Assembly (NCBI RefSeq): GCF_009827305.1
Contig: NZ_WTYJ01000003.1
Location: forward strand, 62,001 to 126,000
DNA length: 64,000 nt
Reading direction: 5' to 3'
Source: Croceibacterium xixiisoli
GTDB taxonomy: Bacteria > Pseudomonadota > Alphaproteobacteria > Sphingomonadales > Sphingomonadaceae
In this document: positions 25,057 to 34,249 of the stretch, in pieces
How the letters are laid out: each line of letters starts with the position of its first letter
Position numbering within the stretch: the first letter of the stretch is position 1
The notes under the pieces: model-generated
Told to the model about the DNA's origin: nothing
What the model saw: the letters and a program-made list of their open reading frames with translations, nothing else
Database searches by the model: none
Translations under genes and position numbers: made by a program

Positions 25057-26346
25057 ATGGTTCAACCGCTCCGTATCGCGCTTGCCGGCCTCGGCACCGT
25101 TGGCGCAGGCGTCATTCGCCTGCTGGACACCAATGCCAGCCTGATTGCCGCGCGCGCCGGACGCCCGATCGAGGTGGTGGCTGTCTGCGCCCGTGATCGC
25201 AGCAAGGATCGCGGCGTCGACCTCAGCCGCTATATCTGGGAAGATGACATGACCGCGCTGGCAGCGCGCGACGATGTCGACGTGGTGGTGGAACTGGTCG
25301 GCGGATCGGATGGATCGGCGCTGACGCTGGCCCGGCGGGCGCTCGGCAACGGTCGTGGCCTGGTTACTGCGAATAAGGCGATGATGGCCCATCACGGCAT
25401 GGAACTGGCCGCCGCCGCTGAAGAGGCACGCGTCGCGCTGAAGTTCGAGGCGGCCGTCGCCGGCGGAATTCCGGTGATCAAGGGTTTGCGTGAAGGGGCG
25501 GCAGCCAATGCTGTGTTGCGAATCTATGGTATTCTCAACGGCACCTGCAATTACATCCTTTCCACCATGGAAGACACGGGCCGCGATTTTGGTGATGTGC
25601 TGAAGGAAGCGCAGGCGCTCGGCTATGCGGAAGCAGATCCCACATTCGATATCGAAGGCGTGGATGCTGCACACAAGCTGGCATTGCTGGCCTCGATCGC
25701 ATTTGATTCGCGCGTCGATTTCAGCGCGATGGAAGTCGAAGGAATCAGCCGCATTCGCGCAGCCGATATCGCCCAGGCGGCGGCGCTGGGTTATGTCATT
25801 CGTCTGATCGGGCTTGCCGATTGCGATGGGGGCCTGTTCCAGCGGGTGCAGCCATGCCTGGTTCCGCGCGATCATCCGCTGGCATCGGTCGATGGACCGA
25901 CCAATGCAGTTGTGCTGGAGGGCAATTTCTGCGGCCGCCTGCTGTTCCAGGGCGCGGGTGCGGGCGATGGCCCGACAGCGAGCGCCGTGGTCGCCGATCT
26001 GATCGACATTGCCCGGGGTGATGCCGGTCCGCCGTTTTCCATGCCCGTGGCTGCGCTGCAGCCGCTGGAACGGGCGGGATCGGGCCATCGGCTGGCGCGC
26101 AGCTATCTGCGTTTCACGGTCGCCGACCGGCCGGGCGTGCTGGCGGAAATTTCTGCCGCTATGCGCGATGCCGGCGTTTCGATCGAAAGCCTGATCCAGC
26201 AGGGTCGGCCAGAGGAAAATGGCGAAGTGCTGGTGGTGATGGTCACGCATGAAGGGCCCGAAAGCGCCGTAACCCGTGCGCTCGAACTGCTCGATGGCTC
26301 GCCCAGCCTGACCGAAGCACCGCTGGTGATGCGCCTGCTCGGCTGA
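25057..26346 (+). CDS. hom: Homoserine dehydrogenase
   Basis: This 429-aa enzyme reduces aspartate semialdehyde to homoserine in the threonine/methionine pathway. The NAD(P)-binding loop GLGTVGAG is at residues 11-18; the catalytic region includes KFEAAVAGGIPVIKGLREG and ILNGTCNYILSTM, and the substrate-binding EADPTFDIEGVDAAHKLALL. The C-terminal ~80 residues are an ACT domain (RPGVLAEISAAMRDAGVSIE), the usual site of threonine feedback. It is followed after 31 bases by glpX. Confidence 0.96.
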   Translation: MVQPLRIALAGLGTVGAGVIRLLDTNASLIAARAGRPIEVVAVCARDRSKDRGVDLSRYIWEDDMTALAARDDVDVVVELVGGSDGSALTLARRALGNGRGLVTANKAMMAHHGMELAAAAEEARVALKFEAAVAGGIPVIKGLREGAAANAVLRIYGILNGTCNYILSTMEDTGRDFGDVLKEAQALGYAEADPTFDIEGVDAAHKLALLASIAFDSRVDFSAMEVEGISRIRAADIAQAAALGYVIRLIGLADCDGGLFQRVQPCLVPRDHPLASVDGPTNAVVLEGNFCGRLLFQGAGAGDGPTASAVVADLIDIARGDAGPPFSMPVAALQPLERAGSGHRLARSYLRFTVADRPGVLAEISAAMRDAGVSIESLIQQGRPEENGEVLVVMVTHEGPESAVTRALELLDGSPSLTEAPLVMRLLG

Positions 26347-26377
26347 TTTCGACCATTTTTCTGTTTGTGGGGTTTTC

Positions 26378-27361
26378 ATGGCCAGCAACACACCTGCACC
26401 CGCTGCTGCGCTGGACCGCACGCTGATACTCGAACTCGTCCGCGTGACGGAGGCTGCGGCTATTGCGGCCTCTGCCCTGGTTGGTCGGGGCGATGAAAAT
26501 GCCGCTGATGCCGCAGCGGTGGATGCCATGCGGCGGGCGTTCGATCTGCTCGATATCGATGGCACAATTGTCATCGGCGAAGGCGAGCGCGACCATGCGC
26601 CGATGCTATTCGTCGGAGAGAAGCTCGGGCGGGCGCAGGGCAGTGGGCCGAAGATCGACCTGGCGGTTGATCCGCTGGAAGGTACCACCAACACGGCCAA
26701 GGGCGGACATAATGCACTGGCCGTGCTGGCTGCGGCCGAACAGGGTCATCTGCTGAACGCGCCCGATGTCTATATGCAGAAGATCGCCATAGGTCCGGGA
26801 TATCCGGATGGGGTGGTTGGGCTGGACAAGACCGCGCGAGAGAATATCGATGCGCTGGCGGCGGCCAAGGGCGTCGATCCGCAGCATATCACCGTCTGCG
26901 TCCTAGATCGCCCGCGCCATGGCGAACTGATCGAGGAGCTGCGTTCCATCGGTTGCGGCATCGTGCTGATCCCCGACGGTGATATCGCCGGGGTAATCGC
27001 CACTACAGAAGAAGATACCGCGATCGACATCTACATGGGGTCTGGCGGCGCACCCGAAGGTGTGTTGGCGGCAGCGGCGCTGCGCTGCGTCGGCGGGCAG
27101 TTCAGTGGCCGGCTGATCTTCCGCAATGAAGAGGAACGTGCCCGCGCCAGAGCCTGCGGTATCACGGATTTCGATCGGATCTATCTGATCGACGATCTGG
27201 CCAGCGGTGATTGCATCTTCGCCGCCACCGGCGTCACCAATGGGTCGCTGCTGGATGGTGTACGCCGGCTGCGCGATGGCGGGTTTGCCACCGAAAGCGT
27301 GGTCATGCGCGCCAGCACCGGCACGGTTCGCTGGATTCACAGCGAACATCGGACTGCTTGA
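26378..27361 (+). CDS. glpX: Class II fructose-1,6-bisphosphatase
   Basis: The 327-aa GlpX-type enzyme converts fructose 1,6-bisphosphate to fructose 6-phosphate in gluconeogenesis. Metal and substrate motifs are present: VIGEGERDHAPML near 67, DPLEGTTNTAKGG near 98, and DIYMGSGGAPEGVLAAAALR near 215. It starts 31 bases after hom and is probably co-transcribed. No class I enzyme is in the window. Confidence 0.95.
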   Translation: MASNTPAPAAALDRTLILELVRVTEAAAIAASALVGRGDENAADAAAVDAMRRAFDLLDIDGTIVIGEGERDHAPMLFVGEKLGRAQGSGPKIDLAVDPLEGTTNTAKGGHNALAVLAAAEQGHLLNAPDVYMQKIAIGPGYPDGVVGLDKTARENIDALAAAKGVDPQHITVCVLDRPRHGELIEELRSIGCGIVLIPDGDIAGVIATTEEDTAIDIYMGSGGAPEGVLAAAALRCVGGQFSGRLIFRNEEERARARACGITDFDRIYLIDDLASGDCIFAATGVTNGSLLDGVRRLRDGGFATESVVMRASTGTVRWIHSEHRTA

Positions 27362-27481
27362 TTTCGGCCACACCATGGCCCGGTTCTCCCCAAGGCTGGT
27401 GCAGCGCAGGTTGCATTCATATGACTCTGGGCTAGAGGGCGGGCGCACTCGATTCCCGCGACAACAAAGGGTCTTCCCGCG

Positions 27482-28417
27482 ATGAAACTGATGGCCGGCA
27501 ATTCCAACCTGCCGCTTGCTCGCGCAATCGCCGGATATCTGGAAATCCCGCTTACCGATGCGAGCGTCCGCCGGTTTTCCGATGAAGAGATCTTCATCGA
27601 GATTCACGAGAACGTGCGCGGTGAAGATGTCTTCCTGCTGCAATCCACCAGCTTCCCGGCCAATGACCATCTTATGGAACTGCTGATCGGCATCGATGCG
27701 CTCAAGCGCGCCTCGGCCAAGCGGATCACTGCGGTTGTTCCCTATTTTGGTTACGCCCGCCAGGATCGCAAGCCGTCCCCCCGCACGCCGATTTCGGCCA
27801 AGCTTGTGGCGGATATCATCACCAAGGCGGGTGCCAACCGGGTGCTGTCCGTCGATCTGCATGCCGGGCAGATTCAGGGCTTCTTCGATATCCCGACCGA
27901 CAATCTCTATGCTGCTCCGGTGATGGCCGCCGATATTCAGGCGCGTTATGGCGGCGGGGATCTGACTGTGGTGTCGCCGGACGTCGGCGGCGTGGTGCGT
28001 GCACGTTCGCTGGCCAAGCGGCTCGACAACGCGCCGCTGGCCATCGTCGACAAGCGTCGCGAGCGGCCGGGCGAATCGGAAGTGATGAACATCATTGGTG
28101 ATGTGAAGGGGCGCGCCTGCATCCTGATCGATGACATCATCGACTCGGGCGGCACGTTGTGCAACGCGGCCCAGGCTCTGCTTGACGCCGGTGCAAAGAG
28201 CGTCGCCGCTTACATTACCCACGGGGTTCTGTCCGGTGGTGCCGTCGCCAGAGTCGACAATTCGGCGCTTACTGAACTGGTGATCACCGACACCATCCTG
28301 CCAACTGACGCGACGCGCGATTCGAAGCGGATTCGCACCCTGACGGTGGCGCCGCTGGTGGGTGAAGCTGTCCGCCGCATCGCCGATGAAAGCAGCGTGT
28401 CGAGCTTGTTCGACTGA
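27482..28417 (+). CDS. prs: Ribose-phosphate pyrophosphokinase
   Basis: A 311-aa PRPP synthase making phosphoribosyl pyrophosphate from ribose 5-phosphate and ATP for nucleotide, histidine and tryptophan synthesis. Visible motifs: [20 protein letters not shown] at the N-terminus, the ATP loop FGYARQDRK, the metal/flexible-loop region [18 protein letters not shown], and the PRPP loop [10 protein letters not shown]. Length is standard. It is preceded by a 120-bp gap after glpX that may hold its promoter. Confidence 0.97.
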   Translation: MKLMAGNSNLPLARAIAGYLEIPLTDASVRRFSDEEIFIEIHENVRGEDVFLLQSTSFPANDHLMELLIGIDALKRASAKRITAVVPYFGYARQDRKPSPRTPISAKLVADIITKAGANRVLSVDLHAGQIQGFFDIPTDNLYAAPVMAADIQARYGGGDLTVVSPDVGGVVRARSLAKRLDNAPLAIVDKRRERPGESEVMNIIGDVKGRACILIDDIIDSGGTLCNAAQALLDAGAKSVAAYITHGVLSGGAVARVDNSALTELVITDTILPTDATRDSKRIRTLTVAPLVGEAVRRIADESSVSSLFD

Positions 28418-28734
28418 TCATGGTGGCGCGGGTGTTTTGCCCGCACTAGGCCTGTCGCCGATTGCGGCCAAATGTCGGAATATCAACCAGCCGGCCCCCC
28501 TCTCTTTTTGTCCGCCTTTTCGACGGGTGGATCGGTTCGGCATACCCAATGTACGGTTGCAGGTGGCCGATGTGCTTCGTATTCCGCCGGACACGATCCA
28601 TTGCGGGCGTGCCAGGCCAGTTGCGGTGTGGGCGTCAGCAACTGGGTTGCCGATGGTGATCAGCCCGTGCGGGTGCCGGGGATCAGCAGCCCCTAGCAGG
28701 CTGCAGCGGTGCAACAGCAGAACAGGATGTTCCG
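28418..28734. other. 317-bp intergenic region between prs and the hisN-like gene
   Basis: A short hairpin, GCGGG/CCCGC around 28427-28443, lies just after prs and may be a weak terminator without a U-run. Small open frames exist in several phases, including 74 codons at 28472-28696 that are Cys/Gly-rich, but none has a ribosome site or a recognisable product. No RNA gene was recognised. Confidence 0.4.
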
Positions 28735-29556
28735 ATGAAACTTGACGCTGAAATCGCGCTTGCCCACCGCCTTGCCGATGCGGCGAGAGAAGCCATCAGA
28801 CCCCATTTTCGCACGCCCTTGACGGCGGAACGCAAAGGCGATGCCTCGCCTGTCACCGTGGCCGATCGCGCGGCGGAAGAAGCGATGCGGCGTATCCTGA
28901 CAGCCGAAGTCCCGCAAGACGGCGTTCACGGGGAAGAATTCGGTGTCAGCGAAGGGCGCTCGGGTCGCAAGTGGGTGCTCGATCCTATCGATGGGACGAC
29001 GGCCTTCTTGGCTGGCCGCGCCACCTTCGGGACGCTGATCGCCTTGCTCGTGGATGGTTTTCCTGTGCTCGGTCTTATCGATCAACCGATCCAGTCCGAA
29101 CGCTGGCTGGGGGTGATGGGGCAACCGACCACATTGAATGGCATGCCTGTCAGGGTGCGGCCTTGCCGTGAACTGGGTGATGCCGCGCTGGCCACCACCG
29201 GGCCGCACTATTTCTCCCAGGAGGAAGGCGACGTGTTCATGGCTCTGGCGGCGAAGACCGACCACAAGCGCATGATCATGGGTGGTGATTGCTACAACTA
29301 CGCCTTGCTCGCCACCGGTTGCCTCGACGTGGTGTGCGAAGCCGGTTTGAAGCTGCATGATTTCGCCGCTTTGGTGCCGGTGGTCGAGGGGGCTGGTGGC
29401 CTGATGTGCGACTGGAATGGCGAACCGCTGCACGCCGGTTCTGCCGGCGATGTGCTGGCGCTGGGCGATCCGGCCCGGCTGGACGATGTGCTGGAAGCCA
29501 TGGGCGGGCAATCGCATGACCATGATCATTCCGGGCACGATCACAGTCATCCGTGA
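28735..29556 (+). CDS. hisN: Inositol-monophosphatase-family histidinol-phosphatase
   Basis: The 273-aa protein has the Li-sensitive phosphatase motifs: DASPVTVADRAAEEAMR, GEEFG near residue 62, DPIDGTTAF near 82-90, and the late GGDCYNYALLATG. Its closest type is the HisN histidinol-phosphatase that completes histidine synthesis in many actinobacteria and alphaproteobacteria; a general inositol/fructose phosphatase is the alternative. The C-terminal tail is unusually rich in His and Asp (SHDHDHSGHDHSHP) and could bind metal. Its stop overlaps the next GTG start by 4 bases. Confidence 0.85.
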   Translation: MKLDAEIALAHRLADAAREAIRPHFRTPLTAERKGDASPVTVADRAAEEAMRRILTAEVPQDGVHGEEFGVSEGRSGRKWVLDPIDGTTAFLAGRATFGTLIALLVDGFPVLGLIDQPIQSERWLGVMGQPTTLNGMPVRVRPCRELGDAALATTGPHYFSQEEGDVFMALAAKTDHKRMIMGGDCYNYALLATGCLDVVCEAGLKLHDFAALVPVVEGAGGLMCDWNGEPLHAGSAGDVLALGDPARLDDVLEAMGGQSHDHDHSGHDHSHP

Positions 29557-29978
29557 AGCTGTTCTTCTACGGCGTGTTGATGGAACATCTCGCGGGCAGG
29601 GATGTCTGCGACATGCTTGTCGGTATCGGTCCCGGCTTGCCCGCATGGGCGTGCGGCACACTTTACGCCGTGCCCGATCCGCAGGGTTGGTATCCGGCGC
29701 TGCTTCCCGGCACGGGGCGCGTGCAGGGGATGTTGCATGACGCGGAGACGGTCGATCTCGCCGCGCTCGATCATTTCGAAGGGGTGAACACCCATGATCC
29801 ATTGACGGGGGACTACCGCCGGGCTGAAATTGAGGCGAAAACCGCGGTAGGCGCTCGTCTGCGCGTCCAAGCCTATCTCTGGAATCATGCGGTTGGGAAA
29901 AATCTGATCCGATTGCCGGCCGGCGATTTTTCTTCCTGGCTGAAGCAGATGAGGCGCCGGCCATTTGGCGACGTCTAA
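29553..29978 (+). CDS. Gamma-glutamylcyclotransferase-like protein
   Basis: A 141-aa protein of the GGCT/AIG2 fold. The N-terminal strand-loop is FFYGVLM, where the usual motif is YGTL, and the catalytic-type acidic residue lies in LDHFEGVN at about 68-75. It starts with GTG at 29553, overlapping the hisN-like gene by 4 bases, so it is translationally coupled. Members cleave gamma-glutamyl amines or dipeptides, but the substrate is not predictable, and the altered first motif leaves activity open. Confidence 0.8.
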   Translation: MKLFFYGVLMEHLAGRDVCDMLVGIGPGLPAWACGTLYAVPDPQGWYPALLPGTGRVQGMLHDAETVDLAALDHFEGVNTHDPLTGDYRRAEIEAKTAVGARLRVQAYLWNHAVGKNLIRLPAGDFSSWLKQMRRRPFGDV

Positions 29979-30105
29979 AACTGGGCAACGCCCTGTTGGT
30001 AACAAATTAAGAACGGGCGCTATTTTTTGCTGCCTTCCGGCCGCTAACGATAATGCGGCATGGTTTGCGATGTGGCGCGTGACAATGCATGCCCCATCAT
30101 TTTTC

Positions 30106-31098
30106 TTACCGATCCTGTTTCCAATGTTCGGCCCGGTCACGGATCGCGGCCAGAATGTTGCTTTCCAGATCGCCGAGGAAGAATTCACCCCATAGCGCTG
30201 CATAGGGATTGAAGTGGGTGCGCGCGGTATAACGCGTCGTCAGCTGCAGCAAATGCCGGCCATCGTCCTGCGGGATCAGCACGTAGCCACCACTGTCGAC
30301 CTGCATATAGGCGCTGTCGGGGCGCAAATGGCGGTCGGTGAATTCCCAGCCCTGACTGCCGGTAAAATCGAACCGCCAGCTGATTCGGCTGTTCACCTGC
30401 CAATCGGTCACGATTTCGCGAAAGGCGATGCCATGCTCCCAGCGGGCATGGCGGATGGCGCCCACCCCGCTCCCTTCCAGCCAGGCTCCACGCGGGCGGG
30501 GGATGCCGATCAGATCCTGTGACAGGTTCCAGCGCCCTTCATCCGGCCCGATATCGGTAATGCCCTGCATCAGCGGCCAGATCGCATGCGCCGGCGCATC
30601 GATCACAATCTCGCGGGTTACGGAATAGTGCCGGGCGGGCGGCTCTATCATGCTTTCGATTGGCATCATGATGAGCGGCAGCGCCAGTAGGCTAGGGCTC
30701 AGGAAGGTGCTCGCCGGATCAGATTCAGGATCGCGCCGGCGCAGGCGATAGGTGAGCAGCGCCCCCACCTCTCCGCTGATCAGCCAGGGAACCGCCAGCA
30801 TCAAAATGCAGACCACCCCTTCCTGCAGCAGGATGACGCCGATCAGGATCATGCCGACCAGGCACACAACTGGTACAAGTGCGTAGAACCGTCTGCGCCG
30901 GCGGGCGAGCGGATCGCAGATGTAACAGAGGAAGGCGCAGATCGCTGCCGGTTGCACCAGCGCGAAACTGACCATCACCATGCCTGAATCAGGGCGTGCC
31001 CAATCCACCAGCAGATAGCATCCGACCGCATAGAATGCGGCAGCGGCAAAGGCACCGATGATGCGTGCGGCCATGCGCGACCGGTCAGCCTGGTCCAT
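30106..31098 (-). CDS. Membrane protein with C-terminal SRPBCC (START-like) domain
   Basis: The 330-aa protein has about five membrane helices in the first ~165 residues (for example IIGAFAAAAFYAVGCYLLVD and FYALVPVVCLVGMILIGVIL), then a soluble C-terminal half that reads as an SRPBCC/polyketide-cyclase-like domain (SVTREIVIDAPAHAIWPLMQ, WEHGIAFREIVTDWQVNSRI, LQLTTRYTARTHFNPY). The fusion of membrane helices to a lipid-binding-type fold suggests handling of a hydrophobic ligand at the membrane. It is a lone minus-strand gene between GGCT and rpmI. Specific function is unknown. Confidence 0.75.
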   Translation of the reverse strand: MDQADRSRMAARIIGAFAAAAFYAVGCYLLVDWARPDSGMVMVSFALVQPAAICAFLCYICDPLARRRRRFYALVPVVCLVGMILIGVILLQEGVVCILMLAVPWLISGEVGALLTYRLRRRDPESDPASTFLSPSLLALPLIMMPIESMIEPPARHYSVTREIVIDAPAHAIWPLMQGITDIGPDEGRWNLSQDLIGIPRPRGAWLEGSGVGAIRHARWEHGIAFREIVTDWQVNSRISWRFDFTGSQGWEFTDRHLRPDSAYMQVDSGGYVLIPQDDGRHLLQLTTRYTARTHFNPYAALWGEFFLGDLESNILAAIRDRAEHWKQDR

Positions 31099-31289
31099 TT
31101 GCCACCCTCATGCCAAGCCTTTACCACAGGATAGCGGGCAGGCAATTGATCGCCGGCCAATGTGCGGGCTTGCCTTTGGGCGTCGCAGCATTTAGTGGCG
31201 CGCGCTTCGATAGACACGTGATTCATCTGCCGGCCTGGCCACAAGGGCTGCCAGGGCTGGTTGGACGTGTCCCTTTATAGGAGACAAAA

Positions 31290-31493
31290 ATGCCCAAGCT
31301 GAAGACCAAGAGCGGTGTGAAGAAGCGCTTCAAGATCACCGCCACCGGCAAGGTGAAGCATGGTGTTGCTGGCAAGCGCCACCGGCTGATCAGCCACAAC
31401 GCGAAGTACATCCGCCAGAACCGCGGCACCGAAGTGATCTCCGATGCTGATGCACGGGTGATCAAGAAGTGGGCGCCCTACGGGCTGAACTGA
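31290..31493 (+). CDS. rpmI: 50S ribosomal protein L35
   Basis: A 67-aa basic protein beginning [20 protein letters not shown], the standard bL35 start, with [15 protein letters not shown] further on. AGGAGA stands 7 bases upstream. It is followed after 13 bases by rplT, the usual pair; infC, which often precedes them, is not in this window. Confidence 0.98.
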   Translation: MPKLKTKSGVKKRFKITATGKVKHGVAGKRHRLISHNAKYIRQNRGTEVISDADARVIKKWAPYGLN

Positions 31494-31506
31494 GGAGTAC
31501 TGAGCA

Positions 31507-31869
31507 ATGTCCCGTATCAAACGCGGCGTTACCACGCGCCAGAAGCACAAGCGTATTCTCGAACAGGCCAAGGGTTACCGCGGCCGTCGCAAGAACACGA
31601 TCCGCGTCGCTCGTCAGGCCGTCGAAAAGGCTGGCCAATATGCTTACCGCGATCGCAAGATCAAGAAGCGGACCTTCCGTGGTTTGTGGATCCAGCGCAT
31701 CAACGCAGCTGTCCGCGCTGAAGGCATCACCTATTCGCAGTTCATGCACGGTATCAAGCTGGCCGGCATCGAACTGGACCGCAAGGTGATGGCCAATCTG
31801 GCCATGAACGAAGGCGCTGCATTCGCGTCGATCATTCAGCAGGCCAAGGCAGCACTTCCTGCCGCCTGA
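31507..31869 (+). CDS. rplT: 50S ribosomal protein L20
   Basis: A 120-aa protein with the bL20 N-terminus ([20 protein letters not shown]) and core ([40 protein letters not shown]). It binds 23S rRNA early in assembly and in many bacteria represses its own operon by binding the leader. GAGGAG-like sequence precedes the ATG. A strong terminator follows at 31909-31946. Confidence 0.98.
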   Translation: MSRIKRGVTTRQKHKRILEQAKGYRGRRKNTIRVARQAVEKAGQYAYRDRKIKKRTFRGLWIQRINAAVRAEGITYSQFMHGIKLAGIELDRKVMANLAMNEGAAFASIIQQAKAALPAA

Positions 31870-31908
31870 CATCCTGCTACGGCATCGCCAACAGGTTGAT
31901 GCCGGGAT

Positions 31909-31946
31909 AAAAGGGGCGTGAACGCTTGCCGTTCACGCCCCTTTTT
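31909..31946 (+). terminator. Intrinsic terminator of the rpmI-rplT operon
   Basis: Arms at 31911-31924 and 31930-31943 pair perfectly over 14 bp with a CTTGC loop and end in TTTTT. It lies 41 bases after the rplT stop. Confidence 0.9.
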
Positions 31947-32087
31947 GCGTCTGGTCTGTGGTCACCTGCGTCTTTCCGCAGGGGTGCTGGCAGGGCTTGT
32001 CAGCCTGCTTGTGATATGTCCATAATTGTCCCATTCTGGTAATCGGGTCGCAAGGAACGGCGTTTGGGGGCAGGGAAGGGGGGCATT

Positions 32088-33029
32088 GTGTCCCCGACAG
32101 AAGTGGATCGGTCGATCGCGGTGGGCACCGATTTTTCGCTCGATGTCCGGTTGTTTCGGCTGTCTCCGGAATTGCAGCCTTATTTCACGGCGCTGTACTG
32201 CTTTGATATCGACTGTCCGGACGGGCAGATCATCAAGGATTGCCTTCATCCAGAATGGGCCGCCATGCGCTTTTCCGTCGGCAAGCCGCCGATGGCCGCG
32301 ATCGGCCCGGGGCCCATGAGCCGGCAGGCGCAATTCGTCGTCAGCGGGCCGACCTGCCAATCGATCCGTTTCGGCCTTTCCACCGCACGCATCTGGGGAC
32401 TGGGGGTACAGCCTGCCGGTTGGGCCAAATTCATTGCGGGCAGCGCGCGCGATTTTGCCGATCGCACCGTGGATGGTGTTGCCGATCGAGCCTTTGCCCT
32501 GTTCGCGCCGTTGCTGGATCTGGTGCATCAGCCGCATTCCGACGCGGAAGCGACGGCGGGGGCCATAAACAGTTTCCTGATGCCGCATGCGAATCGGATC
32601 ATTGTTGGCGAAGAGCAAATCCTTGCCTGCCATGCGGCGCTGCTGGATCCCGAAATCGCCAATGTGGGGGATCTGGGCGAGCGTCTGGGAATGAAGCCGC
32701 GCACGCTGGAACGGCTATGCGGTCGCTATTTCGGATTTCCGCCGAAAATGCTCCTGCGCCGCCAACGATTCCTGCGCAGCCTGGCCCGCTTCATGCTGGA
32801 GCCGCGCCGCAACTGGAGCGAGGCAATGGATGGGCAATATTATGACCAGGCCCAGTTTGTACGGGATTTCCGATCCTTCATGGCCATGACCCCCAGTGAA
32901 TATGCGCTGGGGCCGCATCCCATTCTTGATCGCATCATCGAACAGCGCATGGCCGATCAAGGGGCTGCCCCGCAAACGGACAAGCCGACGATCCTGCGCT
33001 ACGCCGATGATGGCAAGCGCTCCAGATAG
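32088..33029 (+). CDS. AraC family transcriptional regulator
   Basis: The start is placed at GTG 32088, preceded by AGGGAAGGGGGG; a TTG at 32064 is the alternative. The 313-aa protein has an AraC-type C-terminal domain with two helix-turn-helix units: VGDLGERLGMKPRTLERLCG near residue 208 and DQAQFVRDFRSFMAMTPSEY near 275, the latter being the conserved second helix pair. The N-terminal ~190 residues are a sensor domain of a type seen in sphingomonad AraC proteins, with no ligand evident. It stands alone between rplT and pheS, so its target is unknown. Confidence 0.88.
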   Translation: MSPTEVDRSIAVGTDFSLDVRLFRLSPELQPYFTALYCFDIDCPDGQIIKDCLHPEWAAMRFSVGKPPMAAIGPGPMSRQAQFVVSGPTCQSIRFGLSTARIWGLGVQPAGWAKFIAGSARDFADRTVDGVADRAFALFAPLLDLVHQPHSDAEATAGAINSFLMPHANRIIVGEEQILACHAALLDPEIANVGDLGERLGMKPRTLERLCGRYFGFPPKMLLRRQRFLRSLARFMLEPRRNWSEAMDGQYYDQAQFVRDFRSFMAMTPSEYALGPHPILDRIIEQRMADQGAAPQTDKPTILRYADDGKRSR

Positions 33030-33145
33030 CCGCTGCCAGCCTGCCAATGCGGCCTGCCCTGTGTGATTAGGGGTTGGGCCGGCGCGCCCCGCCCGCTAAC
33101 AGGCGCGGCAACCACTATCGGCGCCTTTCAACAACAGCAGTTTTC

Positions 33146-34249
33146 ATGGCAGATCTTCAGCAACTTGAACTTGATGCAGTCGCGCGCATTGGCGCCGCGG
33201 CAGACCTTTCCGCGCTGGAAGGGCTGCGGGTCGAATTTCTCGGCAAGCAGGGCAGTGTTTCCGCCCTGCTGAAAACGCTGGGCGGCATGAGCCCGGACGA
33301 ACGCCAGAGCCAGGGCCCGCTGATCAATGGTCTGCGCCAGAGCGTCAGCGACGCGATCACCGCGCGCAAGGCAGCACTGGAAGCAGCTGAGCTGGAAGCG
33401 AAACTGGCCGGCGAAACCATCGACCTGACGCTGCCGGCGCCGGACAGCGCACGCGGATCGGTTCACCCTGTCAGCCAAGTGATGGACGAACTGGCCGAAA
33501 TCTTTGCCGATATGGGCTTCGCCGTGGCCACCGGGCCGGAGATCGAGGACGACTGGCGCAATTTCACTGCGCTCAACATTCCCGAAACCCACCCGGCGCG
33601 TGCCATGCACGACACCTTCTATTTCCCGGACGAAAAGCGGGCTGGGCCTGCGGCCGGACCGGGCGAAGGCGGCCGCATGCTGCTGCGCACCCACACCTCG
33701 CCGGTGCAGATCCGCACCATGACCGCGCAAGAACCGCCGATCCGCATCATTGCGCCGGGCCGCGTTTATCGCAGCGACAGCGATGCCACCCACACGCCGA
33801 TGTTCCACCAGATCGAAGGGTTGGTGATCGACAAGGGCATCAACCTCGGTCACCTGAAATGGACGCTGGAAACCTTCCTGCGTGCCTTTTTCGAACGCGA
33901 TGACGTCGTGCTGCGGCTGCGGCCGAGCTATTTTCCCTTCACCGAACCATCGGTGGAGGTCGACGTTGGCTATACCGTGATCAAGGGCAAGCGTGTGATC
34001 GGCGGATCGGAAGGCTGGATGGAAGTGCTGGGCAGCGGCATGGTCAACCGCAAGGTGATCGAAGCCTGCGGACTGGACCCCGACGAATGGCAGGGCTTCG
34101 CCTTCGGCACCGGTGTCGACCGGCTGGCGATGCTCAAATATGGCATGGATGATCTGCGCGCGTTCTTCGATGGCGATATCCGCTGGCTGCGGCATTATGG
34201 TTTTGCCGCGCTCGATGTCCCCACGCTGAGCGGAGGAGTCGGCGCATGA
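33146..34249 (+). CDS. pheS: Phenylalanine--tRNA ligase alpha subunit
   Basis: Start ATG 33146 gives 367 aa, the usual length; the frame is open upstream but without PheS-like sequence. The N-terminal coiled coil includes [20 protein letters not shown]. Class II motifs follow: HDTFYF, motif 2 as [20 protein letters not shown], and motif 3 as [19 protein letters not shown]. It pairs with PheT to charge tRNA-Phe. Its stop overlaps the pheT ATG by 4 bases. Confidence 0.98.
   Translation: MADLQQLELDAVARIGAAADLSALEGLRVEFLGKQGSVSALLKTLGGMSPDERQSQGPLINGLRQSVSDAITARKAALEAAELEAKLAGETIDLTLPAPDSARGSVHPVSQVMDELAEIFADMGFAVATGPEIEDDWRNFTALNIPETHPARAMHDTFYFPDEKRAGPAAGPGEGGRMLLRTHTSPVQIRTMTAQEPPIRIIAPGRVYRSDSDATHTPMFHQIEGLVIDKGINLGHLKWTLETFLRAFFERDDVVLRLRPSYFPFTEPSVEVDVGYTVIKGKRVIGGSEGWMEVLGSGMVNRKVIEACGLDPDEWQGFAFGTGVDRLAMLKYGMDDLRAFFDGDIRWLRHYGFAALDVPTLSGGVGA

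Noticed and set aside
24889-26700. 603-codon minus-strand frame over hom
   Set aside because: Antisense to clear hom and glpX coding sequence; composition is not protein-like.
28472-28696. 74-codon Cys/Gly-rich frame between prs and hisN
   Set aside because: No ribosome site and no recognisable product; other frames are open as well.
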